DNA of 64,000 nucleotides from Paraburkholderia sp. Tr-20389 (GTDB lineage Bacteria; Pseudomonadota; Gammaproteobacteria; Burkholderiales; Burkholderiaceae): NCBI RefSeq assembly GCF_017104565.1, contig NZ_JAAGPD010000026.1, positions 1 to 64,000 of the forward strand, read 5' to 3'. Shown piece by piece: positions 55,900 to 64,000 of this stretch (position 1 is its first letter; each line of letters starts with the position of its first letter). The notes under the pieces were generated by a model. It saw only the letters and a program-made list of their open reading frames with translations, ran no database searches and was not told where the DNA came from. The position numbers and the translations under genes were made by a program.

Positions 55900-56544
55900 T
55901 CAGCGCCACGCGTCGACGATGACGCGCTTGAGAATATGCAGCTTGCGATGCAGGAAATGCTCGGCGCCCGGAATCACGACGACGGGCAGTTCCTGCGGCT
56001 GCGCCCAATCGAACACGGACTGGATCGGCACCGTGTCGTCGGTTTCGCCGTGAATCACGAGCGTATTTTCCGGCACGGGCGCAACCTCCCAGCGGCTCGC
56101 CGCCGTGCCGACGAACACCATCCGCTCGATCGCCTGCCCTTCTTCGCGCAACCGCGCGGCGACATGGGACAGCACGAACGTGCCGAACGAAAAGCCCGCG
56201 AGCACGAGCGGCAAATCGGCCTGGCCCGGCTGTGCGCGCATGTGGTCGAGCACGGCGCGCAAGTCGTCGCGTTCGCCGACGCCCGCGTCGTGCGTGCCCT
56301 GCGTTTCGCCGACGCCGCGGAAATTCGACCGGTACGTGACGTAGTTCAGCCCGACCAGCGTGCGTGCGAGCGTCTGCGCGACCTTGTTGTCCATCGTGCC
56401 GCCGAACAGCGGATGCGGGTGCGCGACGAGCGCGATGCCGCGCGGCGCGGCGCCGCCGTCGCGGCTGGCGTCGGGTGCGTCGACGGCTACTTCGATCTTG
56501 CCGACCGGGCCGTCGATCAGATATTTCTTCGTGTGTACGTTCAT
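55900..56544 (-). CDS. alpha/beta hydrolase
   Basis: A hydrolase of 214 residues with the nucleophile elbow GFSFGTF, a catalytic Asp in HGETDDTVP and His in GAEHFLHRK. HPHPLFGGTMDNKV near the N-terminus marks a family of small alpha/beta hydrolases (dienelactone hydrolase-like) with no settled substrate. The next gene upstream is a 2Fe-2S ferredoxin, 22 bp away, so the two are likely cotranscribed. Confidence 0.88.
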   Translation of the reverse strand: MNVHTKKYLIDGPVGKIEVAVDAPDASRDGGAAPRGIALVAHPHPLFGGTMDNKVAQTLARTLVGLNYVTYRSNFRGVGETQGTHDAGVGERDDLRAVLDHMRAQPGQADLPLVLAGFSFGTFVLSHVAARLREEGQAIERMVFVGTAASRWEVAPVPENTLVIHGETDDTVPIQSVFDWAQPQELPVVVIPGAEHFLHRKLHILKRVIVDAWR

Positions 56545-56566
56545 CTTGTGTGGGCAGGTGACGCGG

Positions 56567-56890
56567 TTAGCGGTCGATCAGAAGACGTTCGACGATCTTG
56601 CCGTTCGCGAGATGCGACTCGACGATCTCGTCGATATCGGTCTTGTCGATGTACGTGTACCAGACGCCTTCCGGATACACGACGATGGTCGGGCCTTCCT
56701 CGCAGCGGTCGAGGCACCCCGCCTTGTTGATGCGCACCTGGCCGGGACCGGCGAGACCGAGTTGCTTCACGCGTTTCTTCGCGTATTCCTGCATTTCCTG
56801 CGCATTGCAGTTCGCGCAGCTGGGACGCGTCGCGCCCGGTTCGCGCTGGTTCAGACAGAAAAAGACGTGATGCTTGAAGAAGGAATCCAT
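56567..56890 (-). CDS. thioredoxin-like [2Fe-2S] ferredoxin
   Basis: A protein of 107 residues with the thioredoxin-like fold of 2Fe-2S ferredoxins. Cysteines at C12, C25, C28, C59 and C63 fit the usual C-x12-C ... C-x3-C set, leaving C28 as an extra. FNKAGCLDRCEEGPTIVVYPEG-type residues (positions 54-75) are typical. It lies just ahead of the hydrolase; the redox partner is unknown. Confidence 0.9.
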   Translation of the reverse strand: MDSFFKHHVFFCLNQREPGATRPSCANCNAQEMQEYAKKRVKQLGLAGPGQVRINKAGCLDRCEEGPTIVVYPEGVWYTYIDKTDIDEIVESHLANGKIVERLLIDR

Positions 56891-57031
56891 GATGGCTGAC
56901 GTGTGAGATCCGTAGCGAGGCGCTCTGCATGCATCACGCGGCCCGCCGGAAGCAGGGATGAGAGGGCCCGTCGATTATAACGACGGGGATCGAAGACCGC
57001 AGATCGACGCGGGCGCATCCCGTTCGACGGC

Positions 57032-58192
57032 TCAAGCGCGCGACCCGCGCCCCTTCGACAGCAATGCCCGTTCCGCCGACAACCCGACCCACACCAGCAC
57101 GGCATACGGCCACATCCACGCGAGCCAGCGCGCGAGTCCGTTGAAATGCAGATAGCGGCCTTGCCGCCAGTCGGCGAGCACGACGTCGAAATACGGATTC
57201 ACCGGCAGCAGATTGACGAACACCAGCGACACCGCGAGCGCGAGCACTGCGACTGCCGCGCGCGAACTGCGCGGCAGCTTCAACGCCAGCAACATCGCGA
57301 CGAAGCCGCTGGCGAGGCCGATCAATGCGCCGGGCGTCGCCCAGTTGAACGCGAGTCCCGATTGCGACTGCAGGAAGGTGGCGCCCGCCTTCACGAACAG
57401 CATCGCGACGACGAACGCGATCAGCAGACGCACGCGCGGCGCGCGCTCGCGCATCGGCAGCGACGCGAGCGCGCCCGCCGCCAGCAGATTGAGTGCGGTG
57501 ATGACGGCTTCCCACGTGTCGTCGGGCATCCACGCCGCGACGAGCGCGGGCCACGCCGGCACATGCCACGCGGCGGGCGTCCACGCGAGCAGCGCGTCTT
57601 GCATCGTCGAATCGGAACGCAGCCACAATTCGCGCGGCCACGAGCCGAGCCCGAGCAGCAGCGGCGACGGATACATCGTCGCGAACGGCCACAGGCCCGC
57701 AAGGCCGATCACGGCCGTGCTGTCGCGCTCGAACCAGAGAAAGCGCATCCGTCGCAGCATGCCGCGATCGAGCAGCGCGCCCGTCAGCGGCGACATCAGC
57801 GTCGCGCCGAACAGCGCGCCGAGCGCGTTCGCGGCAAGATCGAGATTCGACGCGACACGCGTCGGCAGATACGTCTGCACCGCTTCCATCGCGCCCGACA
57901 GCAGCGTGCCGAGCCCGAACGCACACGCCACGGCCAGCGCGCCGCGCCAGCGCGGATAGACGGCGAGCACGACGAGCGCGCCGAACGGCATGTACCCGAG
58001 CACGTTCGTCACCACATCGAAGGCGGTCAGGTATTGCGGGACGGGATCGAACAGATAGTCGAACGGGCCGAGGCCGAGCGAGCGCCAGCCATAGAACGGA
58101 TACCAGGAGCCATACACGATCAGCGCCGCGTACAGCACCAGCGCCTGCCTCGCAAACGCCGACGGACGACGCTGCCACGGCTTGTCAGCCAT
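57032..58192 (-). CDS. VanZ-like membrane protein
   Basis: A protein of 386 residues with about nine membrane helices. The N-terminal third carries the VanZ pattern: WYPFYGWRSLGL, DVVTNVLGYMPFGALVVL, and GLGTLLSGAMEAVQTYLPTR followed by SNLDLAANALGALFGA. VanZ proteins have been tied to teicoplanin resistance in enterococci but are mostly uncharacterised. It ends the lipid-transport operon, 30 bp behind the auxiliary lipoprotein, which hints at an envelope role. Confidence 0.88.
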   Translation of the reverse strand: MADKPWQRRPSAFARQALVLYAALIVYGSWYPFYGWRSLGLGPFDYLFDPVPQYLTAFDVVTNVLGYMPFGALVVLAVYPRWRGALAVACAFGLGTLLSGAMEAVQTYLPTRVASNLDLAANALGALFGATLMSPLTGALLDRGMLRRMRFLWFERDSTAVIGLAGLWPFATMYPSPLLLGLGSWPRELWLRSDSTMQDALLAWTPAAWHVPAWPALVAAWMPDDTWEAVITALNLLAAGALASLPMRERAPRVRLLIAFVVAMLFVKAGATFLQSQSGLAFNWATPGALIGLASGFVAMLLALKLPRSSRAAVAVLALAVSLVFVNLLPVNPYFDVVLADWRQGRYLHFNGLARWLAWMWPYAVLVWVGLSAERALLSKGRGSRA

Positions 58193-58222
58193 GCAGCGCC
58201 TCCGTGACTGCGCGGCAACCCG

Positions 58223-58849
58223 TCATTGCTGCGCGACGAGCGCCTGCACGCCGAGCCATGCGGAAATCTGCGCGACGAGATCGTCGCTGGCGGCAGCGAG
58301 CGCACGCGCGCCGCCCGCCGCATCGGCCGAACTCGCGGGCGCACGCGCGATGAACGTGCGCTGCCCGGCGACCTTGCCGCCGACGATCAGCGTCGTGCGC
58401 GCGGTGACGGAGCCGTGACTTTCGGACTCGCCGTCGAAGTCCTGTTCGAACACGTCGAGATCCACCTTCAGCACGGGCGCGCTCACGCCGTCGGAGCCCG
58501 TCAGCACGGTGCCGCGCGACGACAGCGCGTTGCGCAGACGCTGCGTCAGAAGTTGCGCGGGCGGCATCGTCCAGTGACTGTTCGCGTACGCTGCCGTCTG
58601 CTGCGCGTCGGCGTACCCGAGACGATAGACGAGCTTGTCGGTATTGAGCGTGGCGGGCGCGGTGACGTCGAGCACCTTGATGGCCGGCATCGTGCCCGTG
58701 CTGCCGGGCAATGGCGCCGGGCCGAGGTCGTAGCGATAGTCGGAGATCGCAGCCGGGTTGCCCACGCAGCCCGCCAGCGCGCCGAGCGCGAGCAGCACGG
58801 CAGCGAGCGCGGCGCGCGAGGTGAAGAGTCGGTTGATCGAGCGTGACAT
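58223..58849 (-). CDS. ABC-type transport auxiliary lipoprotein (PqiC-like)
   Basis: A protein of 208 residues with a lipobox ending at Cys28 (GALAGC). The mature part matches the PqiC/DUF330 family: YDLGPAPLP, the VTAPATLNTDKLVYRLGY segment, ANSHWTMPPAQLLTQRLRNAL. PqiC is the outer-membrane lipoprotein partner of the MCE protein PqiB. Its place after the MCE gene (18 bp) supports a similar role at the outer-membrane end of this system. Confidence 0.9.
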   Translation of the reverse strand: MSRSINRLFTSRAALAAVLLALGALAGCVGNPAAISDYRYDLGPAPLPGSTGTMPAIKVLDVTAPATLNTDKLVYRLGYADAQQTAAYANSHWTMPPAQLLTQRLRNALSSRGTVLTGSDGVSAPVLKVDLDVFEQDFDGESESHGSVTARTTLIVGGKVAGQRTFIARAPASSADAAGGARALAAASDDLVAQISAWLGVQALVAQQ

Positions 58850-58867
58850 GCTGTAGTTCCTTTAAAT

Positions 58868-59830
58868 TCATTTGGCCGCGTGGCCTGCCGGCCACACGAA
58901 GCCCGGCTCGCCGGGACCGGGCGCTGCGCGAGGCGCGCCGAACAACACGCTGTTCGGCGTCTCGCTGAAGGTATCCGCGGCGCGGTCGACGGATCGCACG
59001 GCCGAACGCACGTCGTCCGCCAGCGAATTCACGCGCGGCAGCGTGTCGTAGCCGACCCGCGCCGAGATGTCCTGCAGCGTCGCGTTCATCGCCGTCAGCG
59101 CGTCGCCCGCCTGCTGCGCGGCCGTGCCGACCTTGTTCAGCGTGCCTTCGAGCGGACCGTCCGGACGATTCAGATTGGTGATCATCCGGTTGGTCGACGC
59201 GAGCGTCTGATCCAGCTGATTGAGCGTGTTCGGCAGCTTGCCGACGGCGGGGCCCATCTGCGCCGTGAGCGTCGTGACGCCGTCGGCGGCATGCTGCAGG
59301 CTCGCTGCTGTCGCCAGCAACTGGTCGCGCATTTCCGGCGACAGCAATGCGTCGACGTCGCGCACCGTCTTTTCGAGCTGCCGGATCAGGATGTCGCCGC
59401 GCGCCTGCAACTGGTCGAGCAGCCCGGGGCGCATCGGCAATTGCGCGACGCTTTTCGCCGACGACGCGAGCGGCGTCGTATCGCGCCCCGTGTCGTCGAG
59501 CTGGATGAACGCGAGACCGGTGACGCCCTGCAGCCCGAGACTCCCGAAGGTCGAATGCGTGATCGGCGCGTTCTTGTCGACGAGGATACGGATCAGGATC
59601 TGCCCCGGATGTTCGCGGTCGAATTTGATCGACTGCACCTTGCCGACGTCGAGGCCGCGATATCGTACCGCAGCATCCGGGTACAAACCTGTGACATTGG
59701 TGCGTGCAATCAGATCGAAAGGTATGCGGACCGACCGGTCCACGTTGAACAGAAACGCCGCCGCGGCAATCGCAGCCACCATCACGACGGTGAAGAGCCC
59801 GGCCCAGAAGGCGTGTGATTTATTTTCCAT
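58868..59830 (-). CDS. mlaD: MCE-domain lipid transport protein (MlaD-like)
   Basis: A protein of 320 residues. One N-terminal membrane helix (about 9-29), a single MCE domain (about 38-120, VTGLYPDAAVRYRGLDVGKV and LGLQGVTGLAFIQLDD), then a long helical region (about 150-285) and a Pro-rich tail. A single MCE domain with long helices is closer to LetB-less or plant TGD2-type binding proteins than to short MlaD. The ATG at 59830 matches family starts. It carries phospholipid between membranes with the ATPase and permease. Confidence 0.9.
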   Translation of the reverse strand: MENKSHAFWAGLFTVVMVAAIAAAAFLFNVDRSVRIPFDLIARTNVTGLYPDAAVRYRGLDVGKVQSIKFDREHPGQILIRILVDKNAPITHSTFGSLGLQGVTGLAFIQLDDTGRDTTPLASSAKSVAQLPMRPGLLDQLQARGDILIRQLEKTVRDVDALLSPEMRDQLLATAASLQHAADGVTTLTAQMGPAVGKLPNTLNQLDQTLASTNRMITNLNRPDGPLEGTLNKVGTAAQQAGDALTAMNATLQDISARVGYDTLPRVNSLADDVRSAVRSVDRAADTFSETPNSVLFGAPRAAPGPGEPGFVWPAGHAAK

Positions 59831-59972
59831 TGTCAGGTTCCCTGGTTCGCGGCGAATCGGCTCGATCGGCTGACGACGCGGCGCGCATCGCGCATGCAGC
59901 GCGCATCGCACCCGTCGGCGCCGCGTCGCTCGCTGGCGGCCTGGACGTTCGCTCTGGCGTTATCGTTGGCGT

Positions 59973-60863
59973 TCATGGCGCGGTGCGCAGCGGAAGCGCT
60001 TCCGTCGCGGGTTCGAGCGCCTCGGGCGGCAGCTTCGCGCGCCGCTCCGGCGACAGTCCCTGCAAAGCGAGCCGCCCGCGCAGCCCGAGAAAATATTCTC
60101 GAATGAACGGGTGATCGAACCCGGCCACTTCCTCGACGGGCGCCGCCACCACGACCGTGCGATCCGCGATCACGGCAACGCGCGTCGACAGCGCGACCAT
60201 TGTGTCGAGATCGTGCGTCACCATCACGACCGTCAGGCCGAGCGCGCGATGCAGCGCGCTGATCAGTTCGACGAACTCGTCGGAAGCCTGCGGATCGAGG
60301 CCCGCCGTCGGCTCGTCGAGGAACAGCAGCTCCGGCTCGAGCGCGATCGCGCGCGCGATGCCCACACGCTTCACCATCCCGCCCGACAGTGCCGCCGGCA
60401 TCTTCGACGCGTGCTTGCAGGGCAGCCCGACCATCTCCAGCTTCAGCATCACGATATCGCGCAGCAGGTCTTCGGGCACCTTGCCGAGCTCGCGCAGCGG
60501 CTGCGCGATGTTGTCGAACACCGACAGCGACGAAAACAGCGCGCCGTGCTGGAACAGCATGCCCGAGCGCACGCGCATCAGGCGCGCTTCGTCGTCGTCG
60601 AGCTTCGACGTGTCCTCGCCGAATACCTTGATGCTGCCCGAGGTCGGCTTTTCGAGGCCGAGAATCTGGCGCATCAGCGTGGTCTTGCCCGACCCCGAGC
60701 CGCCGACGATCGACACGATCTCGCCGCGCCGCACGTCGAAATCCAGATGCTGATGGACGATATTGCGCCCGTAGCGTTTGCTCAGATTGCGCACCTCGAT
60801 CACGGTTTCCGCGATTTCCGGCAGCGGCTGGTCCCGTACGGCAGTGGTAAGCGGCGCGATCAT
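59973..60863 (-). CDS. mlaF: MCE-system ABC ATPase (MlaF-like)
   Basis: ATPase of 296 residues. Walker A GGSGSGKTTLMR, Q-loop MLFQHGALFSSLSVFDN, signature LSGGMVKRVGIARAI, Walker B LLFLDEPTAGLDP, H-loop THDLDTM. The HGALFSSLSV Q-loop is diagnostic of the MlaF/TGD3 group. The start overlaps the permease stop (ATGA). A C-terminal extension of about 40 residues (LPPEALEPATEALP) is unusual; its role is unknown. The 142-bp gap to the MCE gene is the widest inside the operon. Confidence 0.93.
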   Translation of the reverse strand: MIAPLTTAVRDQPLPEIAETVIEVRNLSKRYGRNIVHQHLDFDVRRGEIVSIVGGSGSGKTTLMRQILGLEKPTSGSIKVFGEDTSKLDDDEARLMRVRSGMLFQHGALFSSLSVFDNIAQPLRELGKVPEDLLRDIVMLKLEMVGLPCKHASKMPAALSGGMVKRVGIARAIALEPELLFLDEPTAGLDPQASDEFVELISALHRALGLTVVMVTHDLDTMVALSTRVAVIADRTVVVAAPVEEVAGFDHPFIREYFLGLRGRLALQGLSPERRAKLPPEALEPATEALPLRTAP

Positions 60864-61999
60864 GACAGCCCCACGTTCTGAAAAAGAATCGCAAACACGG
60901 CGTCGGCGAGGATGACGATCGTGATCGACGACACCACGGAAGTCGTCGTGCCCTCGCCGAGACTCTGCGAATTGGCCTTGATGCGAAAGCCGAAGTGACA
61001 GCCGGCGATCGCGATCAGCATGCCGAACACCATGCCCTTGCCGAGCCCGATCCACAGGTTCGCGACGGGCACCACGCCGGGCAGCGCGCGCACGAAGTAC
61101 GACACGTCGATCTGCAGCACGATCTTGGCGGCGAGCGCGCCGCCGAGCAGCGAGATGATGTTCGTCCACATCACGAGCAGCGGCATCGCAAGGGACAGCG
61201 CGATCACGCGCGGCAGGATCAGCCGCAGACCGTGCGGAATCCCCATCACGCGCATCGCGTCGAGCTCTTCCGTCACGCGCATCACGCCGATCTGCGCGGT
61301 GATAGCCGATCCGGAGCGCCCGGCGACGAGAATCGCCGACAGCACGGGCCCCAGTTCGCGCAGCACCGACATCCCCAGAATATTCACGATGAACTGGTTC
61401 GCGCCGAACAGCCGCAATTGCTGCGCGGACAGATAGCTCAACACGATGCCGATCAGGAACGCGACGAGCGCCGTGATGGGCAGCGCCTGCGTCCCCGCGC
61501 TGTAGACGTTCGCCGAAATCTCCTTCCACGGCGCGAGCTTCGGATTGCGCGCAATCGACAGCAGATCGAGAATCACCCGGCCGAACATCGCGACGCCGCC
61601 GTACACATGCTCGAAGAAGCTGAAGATGCCGAGGCCGAGCTGCGTGAACGGATCGAAGCGATGCACGGGCTCCGGGTTCTCGCGCGCGGTGTCGAGCAAC
61701 GCGATGCGGTCGAAGATATCGCGCTGCGTGTCGTTGAGCGCGACGAGGTCGCGCGGCAGCTTGTAGCCCCACACGCGCCACAGCGCCTGGCCGCCTACGT
61801 GATCCATGCGTTCGACTCGCGACAGATCCCACTGCGCAACATGCGAGCGGCTGTCGACCAGTTCACGCAGACGCGGCAGCGCCTGTCCGTGCAGACGGTC
61901 GCGTGCGAGCGCGAGCGCCGTCCACTGGCCGGACAGGCGGACGATCTTGCCCTGGCCGCCTGCCGTGACTTCAAGTCCGGGAGGAGTGTCGTAGTTCAA
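60860..61999 (-). CDS. mlaE: MCE-system permease with fused STAS-like domain (MlaE-like)
   Basis: A protein of 379 residues. The first 100 or so residues have a STAS/MlaB-like pattern (IVRLSGQWTALAL, then AQWDLSRVERMDHVGGQALWRVWG). The remainder is an MlaE permease (LLSIARNPKLAPWKEISANVYSAGTQALPITALVAFLIG, and SGSAITAQIGVMRVTEELDAMRVMG). In E. coli MlaB is a separate protein that stabilises the complex; here it is built into the permease and no free mlaB lies in the operon. It is the first gene of the unit. Confidence 0.92.
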   Translation of the reverse strand: MNYDTPPGLEVTAGGQGKIVRLSGQWTALALARDRLHGQALPRLRELVDSRSHVAQWDLSRVERMDHVGGQALWRVWGYKLPRDLVALNDTQRDIFDRIALLDTARENPEPVHRFDPFTQLGLGIFSFFEHVYGGVAMFGRVILDLLSIARNPKLAPWKEISANVYSAGTQALPITALVAFLIGIVLSYLSAQQLRLFGANQFIVNILGMSVLRELGPVLSAILVAGRSGSAITAQIGVMRVTEELDAMRVMGIPHGLRLILPRVIALSLAMPLLVMWTNIISLLGGALAAKIVLQIDVSYFVRALPGVVPVANLWIGLGKGMVFGMLIAIAGCHFGFRIKANSQSLGEGTTTSVVSSITIVILADAVFAILFQNVGLS

Positions 62000-62188
62000 G
62001 GATCGCGGGATCTCGTTATCGGATTAACGGGCATTGTAACGAAGGGTTCGATATTGGGCCCTGGTGGGCTGCCTGTCTGAGCGCAGCGCCGCACAGACCC
62101 GCGCCGGCGGCGCGCGCAATGCCTGCGCGCGCCTCTTCCGGCATTCATGGGGCGCGCATCTGACGCTCACGCGGACGGGCGCAATGGC

Positions 62189-62194
62189 TAAAAT
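62189..62194 (+). promoter_or_regulatory. -10 box of birA, suggesting a very short or leaderless transcript
   Basis: TAAAAT ends 7 bp before the birA ATG at 62202, so the transcript would start at about 62200-62202. No ribosome-binding site is seen ahead of that ATG. The -35 is weak. An in-frame ATG at 62184 lies upstream of the box and would then not be transcribed. Confidence 0.4.
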
Positions 62195-62201
62195 ACGCTT
62201 C

Positions 62202-63107
62202 ATGACTACCCCAACCTCCCCCAGCCCTTCGGGCGACTGGCGAATCGACCGGCAGCGCGCCGTTGCGCTGTTCGGCCCGGCCGCGCATGACTGGCCGATC
62301 GAGATCGTCGAAGAAACCGGCTCGACCAACGCCGACCTGATGGCACGCGTGAAAGCGCTGCCGCGCGAACCCGGCGCGCTCGCGCGGCCGATCGTGCGCG
62401 TCGCCTATCTGCAGACGGCGGGTCGCGGCCGCCGCGGCCGCCCCTGGTACGCGGAGCCCGGCAATGCGCTGCTGTTCTCGGTCGCGTGCGTGCTGCCGAG
62501 GCCGCTCGAAGGACTCGCGGGCCTGAGTCTCGCGGTCGGCGTCGCGCTCGTCGACGGTTTGCGCTCGCTGCCCGTCGCCGGACCCGGCCAGATCGCGCTG
62601 AAGTGGCCGAACGACGTGCTGCTCGAAGGCGACAAGCTGGCGGGCATCCTGATCGAAACGGCATGGAGCACGCCGGACGCGAGCGCCGTCGTGATCGGCA
62701 TCGGCACCAACGTGAAAGGTGCCGAGGAACTCGCCGCGAAGGTCGGCGCGCTCAACGCCGACGTGCCCGCGCAGGCTCGCGGCGCATCCCCGACGGCGCT
62801 ATCGCGGGCGCTGCCCCACGCGAATCTCACCGATACCCTGGCCGCCGAGCTGAACGCGCTCGAACCGGCGTTGCAGCGCTTCGGCGCGGAAGGCTTCGCG
62901 CCGTTCCGGCAACGCTGGAACGCCTGCCACGCGTACGCGGGACGCGATGTCGTGCTGTTCGAGCAGGGCGTGGAAATCGGGCGCGGCGTGGCGGCGGGCG
63001 TCGACGAACTCGGGCAATTGCTGCTCGATACGCCGTCCGGTCAGCAGGCCATTGCGACGGGAGACGTGTCGCTACGTCTCGCGGACGAAGGAAGCGGCGC
63101 GGCATGA
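62202..63107 (+). CDS. birA: biotin-[acetyl-CoA-carboxylase] ligase
   Basis: Catalytic BirA of 301 residues. It has the biotinyl-AMP loop [15 protein letters not shown]/biotin segment [19 protein letters not shown] and GIGTNV. It has no N-terminal winged helix, so unlike E. coli BirA it should not repress biotin genes. The C-terminal SH3-like domain ([29 protein letters not shown]) is present. It overlaps coaX by 4 bp (ATGA). Confidence 0.94.
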   Translation: MTTPTSPSPSGDWRIDRQRAVALFGPAAHDWPIEIVEETGSTNADLMARVKALPREPGALARPIVRVAYLQTAGRGRRGRPWYAEPGNALLFSVACVLPRPLEGLAGLSLAVGVALVDGLRSLPVAGPGQIALKWPNDVLLEGDKLAGILIETAWSTPDASAVVIGIGTNVKGAEELAAKVGALNADVPAQARGASPTALSRALPHANLTDTLAAELNALEPALQRFGAEGFAPFRQRWNACHAYAGRDVVLFEQGVEIGRGVAAGVDELGQLLLDTPSGQQAIATGDVSLRLADEGSGAA

Positions 63108-63973
63108 GCGCGCCGTATCTGCTGATCGACGCGGGCAACAGCCGCGTCAAGTGGGCGCTGGTTCTAGCCGATGGTACACAGACGCACTCTGGCGCGTTTT
63201 CCCACGGCGGCCAACTGGTGAAGGGAACGGGCGACCCACTGCAATCAAGACATGAACCGGACTGGTCGGCATTACCTGCGCCCGGTTCTGCATGGTTATC
63301 GAATGTCGCGGGCGACGCCGTGGCGCGCCGGATCGATGCGTTCATCGACCGGCACTGGCCCGGTCTTGCACGCACCACGATTCGCTCGGCTCCGCAGCAA
63401 TGCGGAGTCACGAACGCCTACACGACGCCGTCGCAGCTCGGCAGCGATCGCTGGGCCGGGATGATCGGCGCGCGCGCGGCGTTTCCGGGCGAACCGCTGC
63501 TGATCGCGACGTTCGGCACGGCGACCACGCTCGAAGCATTGACCGCCGATGGCGTGTTCGTCGGCGGGCTGATCGCGCCGGGCTGGTCGCTGATGATGCG
63601 CTCGCTGGGCGAGCACACGGCGCAGTTGCCGACGCTGGATGCAACGGCCGCGCGCGGACTGCTCGATGGCGATAACGCCGCAGGCCGACGTGAGCCGGCG
63701 AAACGCGCCGCGTGGTTCGCGACGGATACGCCGCGCTCGTTGTCGTCGGGATGTGCATTGGCGCAGATCGGGCTGATCGAGCGCATGTGGCGCGATCTGC
63801 AGGATGAATGGCAAGTGCCCGTGCGGCTCGTCGTGGGCGGCGGCGCGGCGGGCGAACTCGTGCAGGCGCTCGGCGTGCCGTACACGCGTCACGACTCGCT
63901 CGTGCTGGCGGGACTCGCGCTGATTGCCGCGCAAGCTCCGGCGAACCCGCCGACGGACGCTCGCCCGGCCTGA
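63104..63973 (+). CDS. coaX: type III pantothenate kinase
   Basis: First enzyme of coenzyme A synthesis, 289 residues, ASKHA fold. The N-terminal phosphate loop is [14 protein letters not shown], then [11 protein letters not shown] and the second motif [13 protein letters not shown]. The usual Asp in DxGTA is Phe here and the following Asp is Glu; this appears normal for betaproteobacterial CoaX. The C-terminal [14 protein letters not shown] closes the fold. It is translationally coupled to birA, the order common in Burkholderiales. Confidence 0.94.
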   Translation: MSAPYLLIDAGNSRVKWALVLADGTQTHSGAFSHGGQLVKGTGDPLQSRHEPDWSALPAPGSAWLSNVAGDAVARRIDAFIDRHWPGLARTTIRSAPQQCGVTNAYTTPSQLGSDRWAGMIGARAAFPGEPLLIATFGTATTLEALTADGVFVGGLIAPGWSLMMRSLGEHTAQLPTLDATAARGLLDGDNAAGRREPAKRAAWFATDTPRSLSSGCALAQIGLIERMWRDLQDEWQVPVRLVVGGGAAGELVQALGVPYTRHDSLVLAGLALIAAQAPANPPTDARPA

Positions 63974-64000
63974 ACGCCGGACACTGAACAGACAAGCTGG

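Overview
The window reads as a stretch of the main chromosome of a Burkholderiales bacterium, most likely Paraburkholderia, Caballeronia or Burkholderia sensu lato. The evidence is high GC with strong G/C third-position bias, near-continuous coding, and protein sequences and gene neighbourhoods typical of that group: an aa3 oxidase cluster, gshB-gshA next to a manno-type IIA/HPr/EI set, glnK-amtB, dctA-dctB-dctD, lipB-lipA and birA-coaX. I see no rRNA, tRNA, CRISPR array, complete insertion sequence or prophage.

Layout. 1-3.6 kb: a structured segment at the left edge, the methionine-binding protein MetQ, a chemotaxis receptor and a YciI-like protein. 3.6-14.4 kb: the cytochrome c oxidase block, almost all on the minus strand. 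An upstream unit (DUF2244, ctaC, ctaD, a 45-residue membrane protein, ctaG, DUF2970, ctaE) makes the core enzyme. A second unit (SURF1, a SCO-like protein, ctaA, ctaB, SCO) makes and inserts heme A and copper. One plus-strand membrane protein sits between them. 14.6-25.7 kb: housekeeping genes, including a BioC-like methyltransferase, ComF, TrmL, a macrodomain protein, the rhodanese-grxC-secB-gpsA unit, gpmA, a carboxy-terminal protease, MoeB and PTS enzyme I. 25.9-32.3 kb: HPr and a stand-alone IIA, glutathione synthesis, and ammonium sensing and transport behind a sigma-54 promoter.

32.3-37.4 kb: ubiK, a YifB ATPase, an AT-rich gap with paired DnaA boxes, a lipoprotein, a TlpA-like protein, and an isolated gene for an aspzincin-type metallopeptidase with nine tryptophan-anchored repeats. 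This last gene is the least conventional in the window. 37.4-50.4 kb: dctA-dctB-dctD behind a sigma-54 promoter, then an ABC importer with a glycerophosphodiesterase and a divergent DeoR regulator, and a Na/phosphate symporter-like protein. 50.5-56.9 kb: lipoic acid ligation and synthesis, a LysR regulator divergent from a DUF2917 gene, a D-Ala-D-Ala carboxypeptidase, a hydrolase and a ferredoxin. 57-62 kb: an MCE/Mla-type lipid transport operon whose permease carries a fused STAS-like domain. 62-64 kb: birA and coaX.

The window is mainly core genome. The observations most worth following are the repeat-bearing metallopeptidase, the AT-rich gap with DnaA boxes, the CuA/cytochrome c/OmpA-like fusion in ctaC, the STAS-permease fusion, the phosphodiester-uptake locus, and several readable regulatory sites (two sigma-54 promoters, a LysR box, a DeoR-type operator). 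Gene starts were set from ribosome-binding sites, overlaps and family start positions. Functional calls rest on motif recognition by eye, not on database searches.
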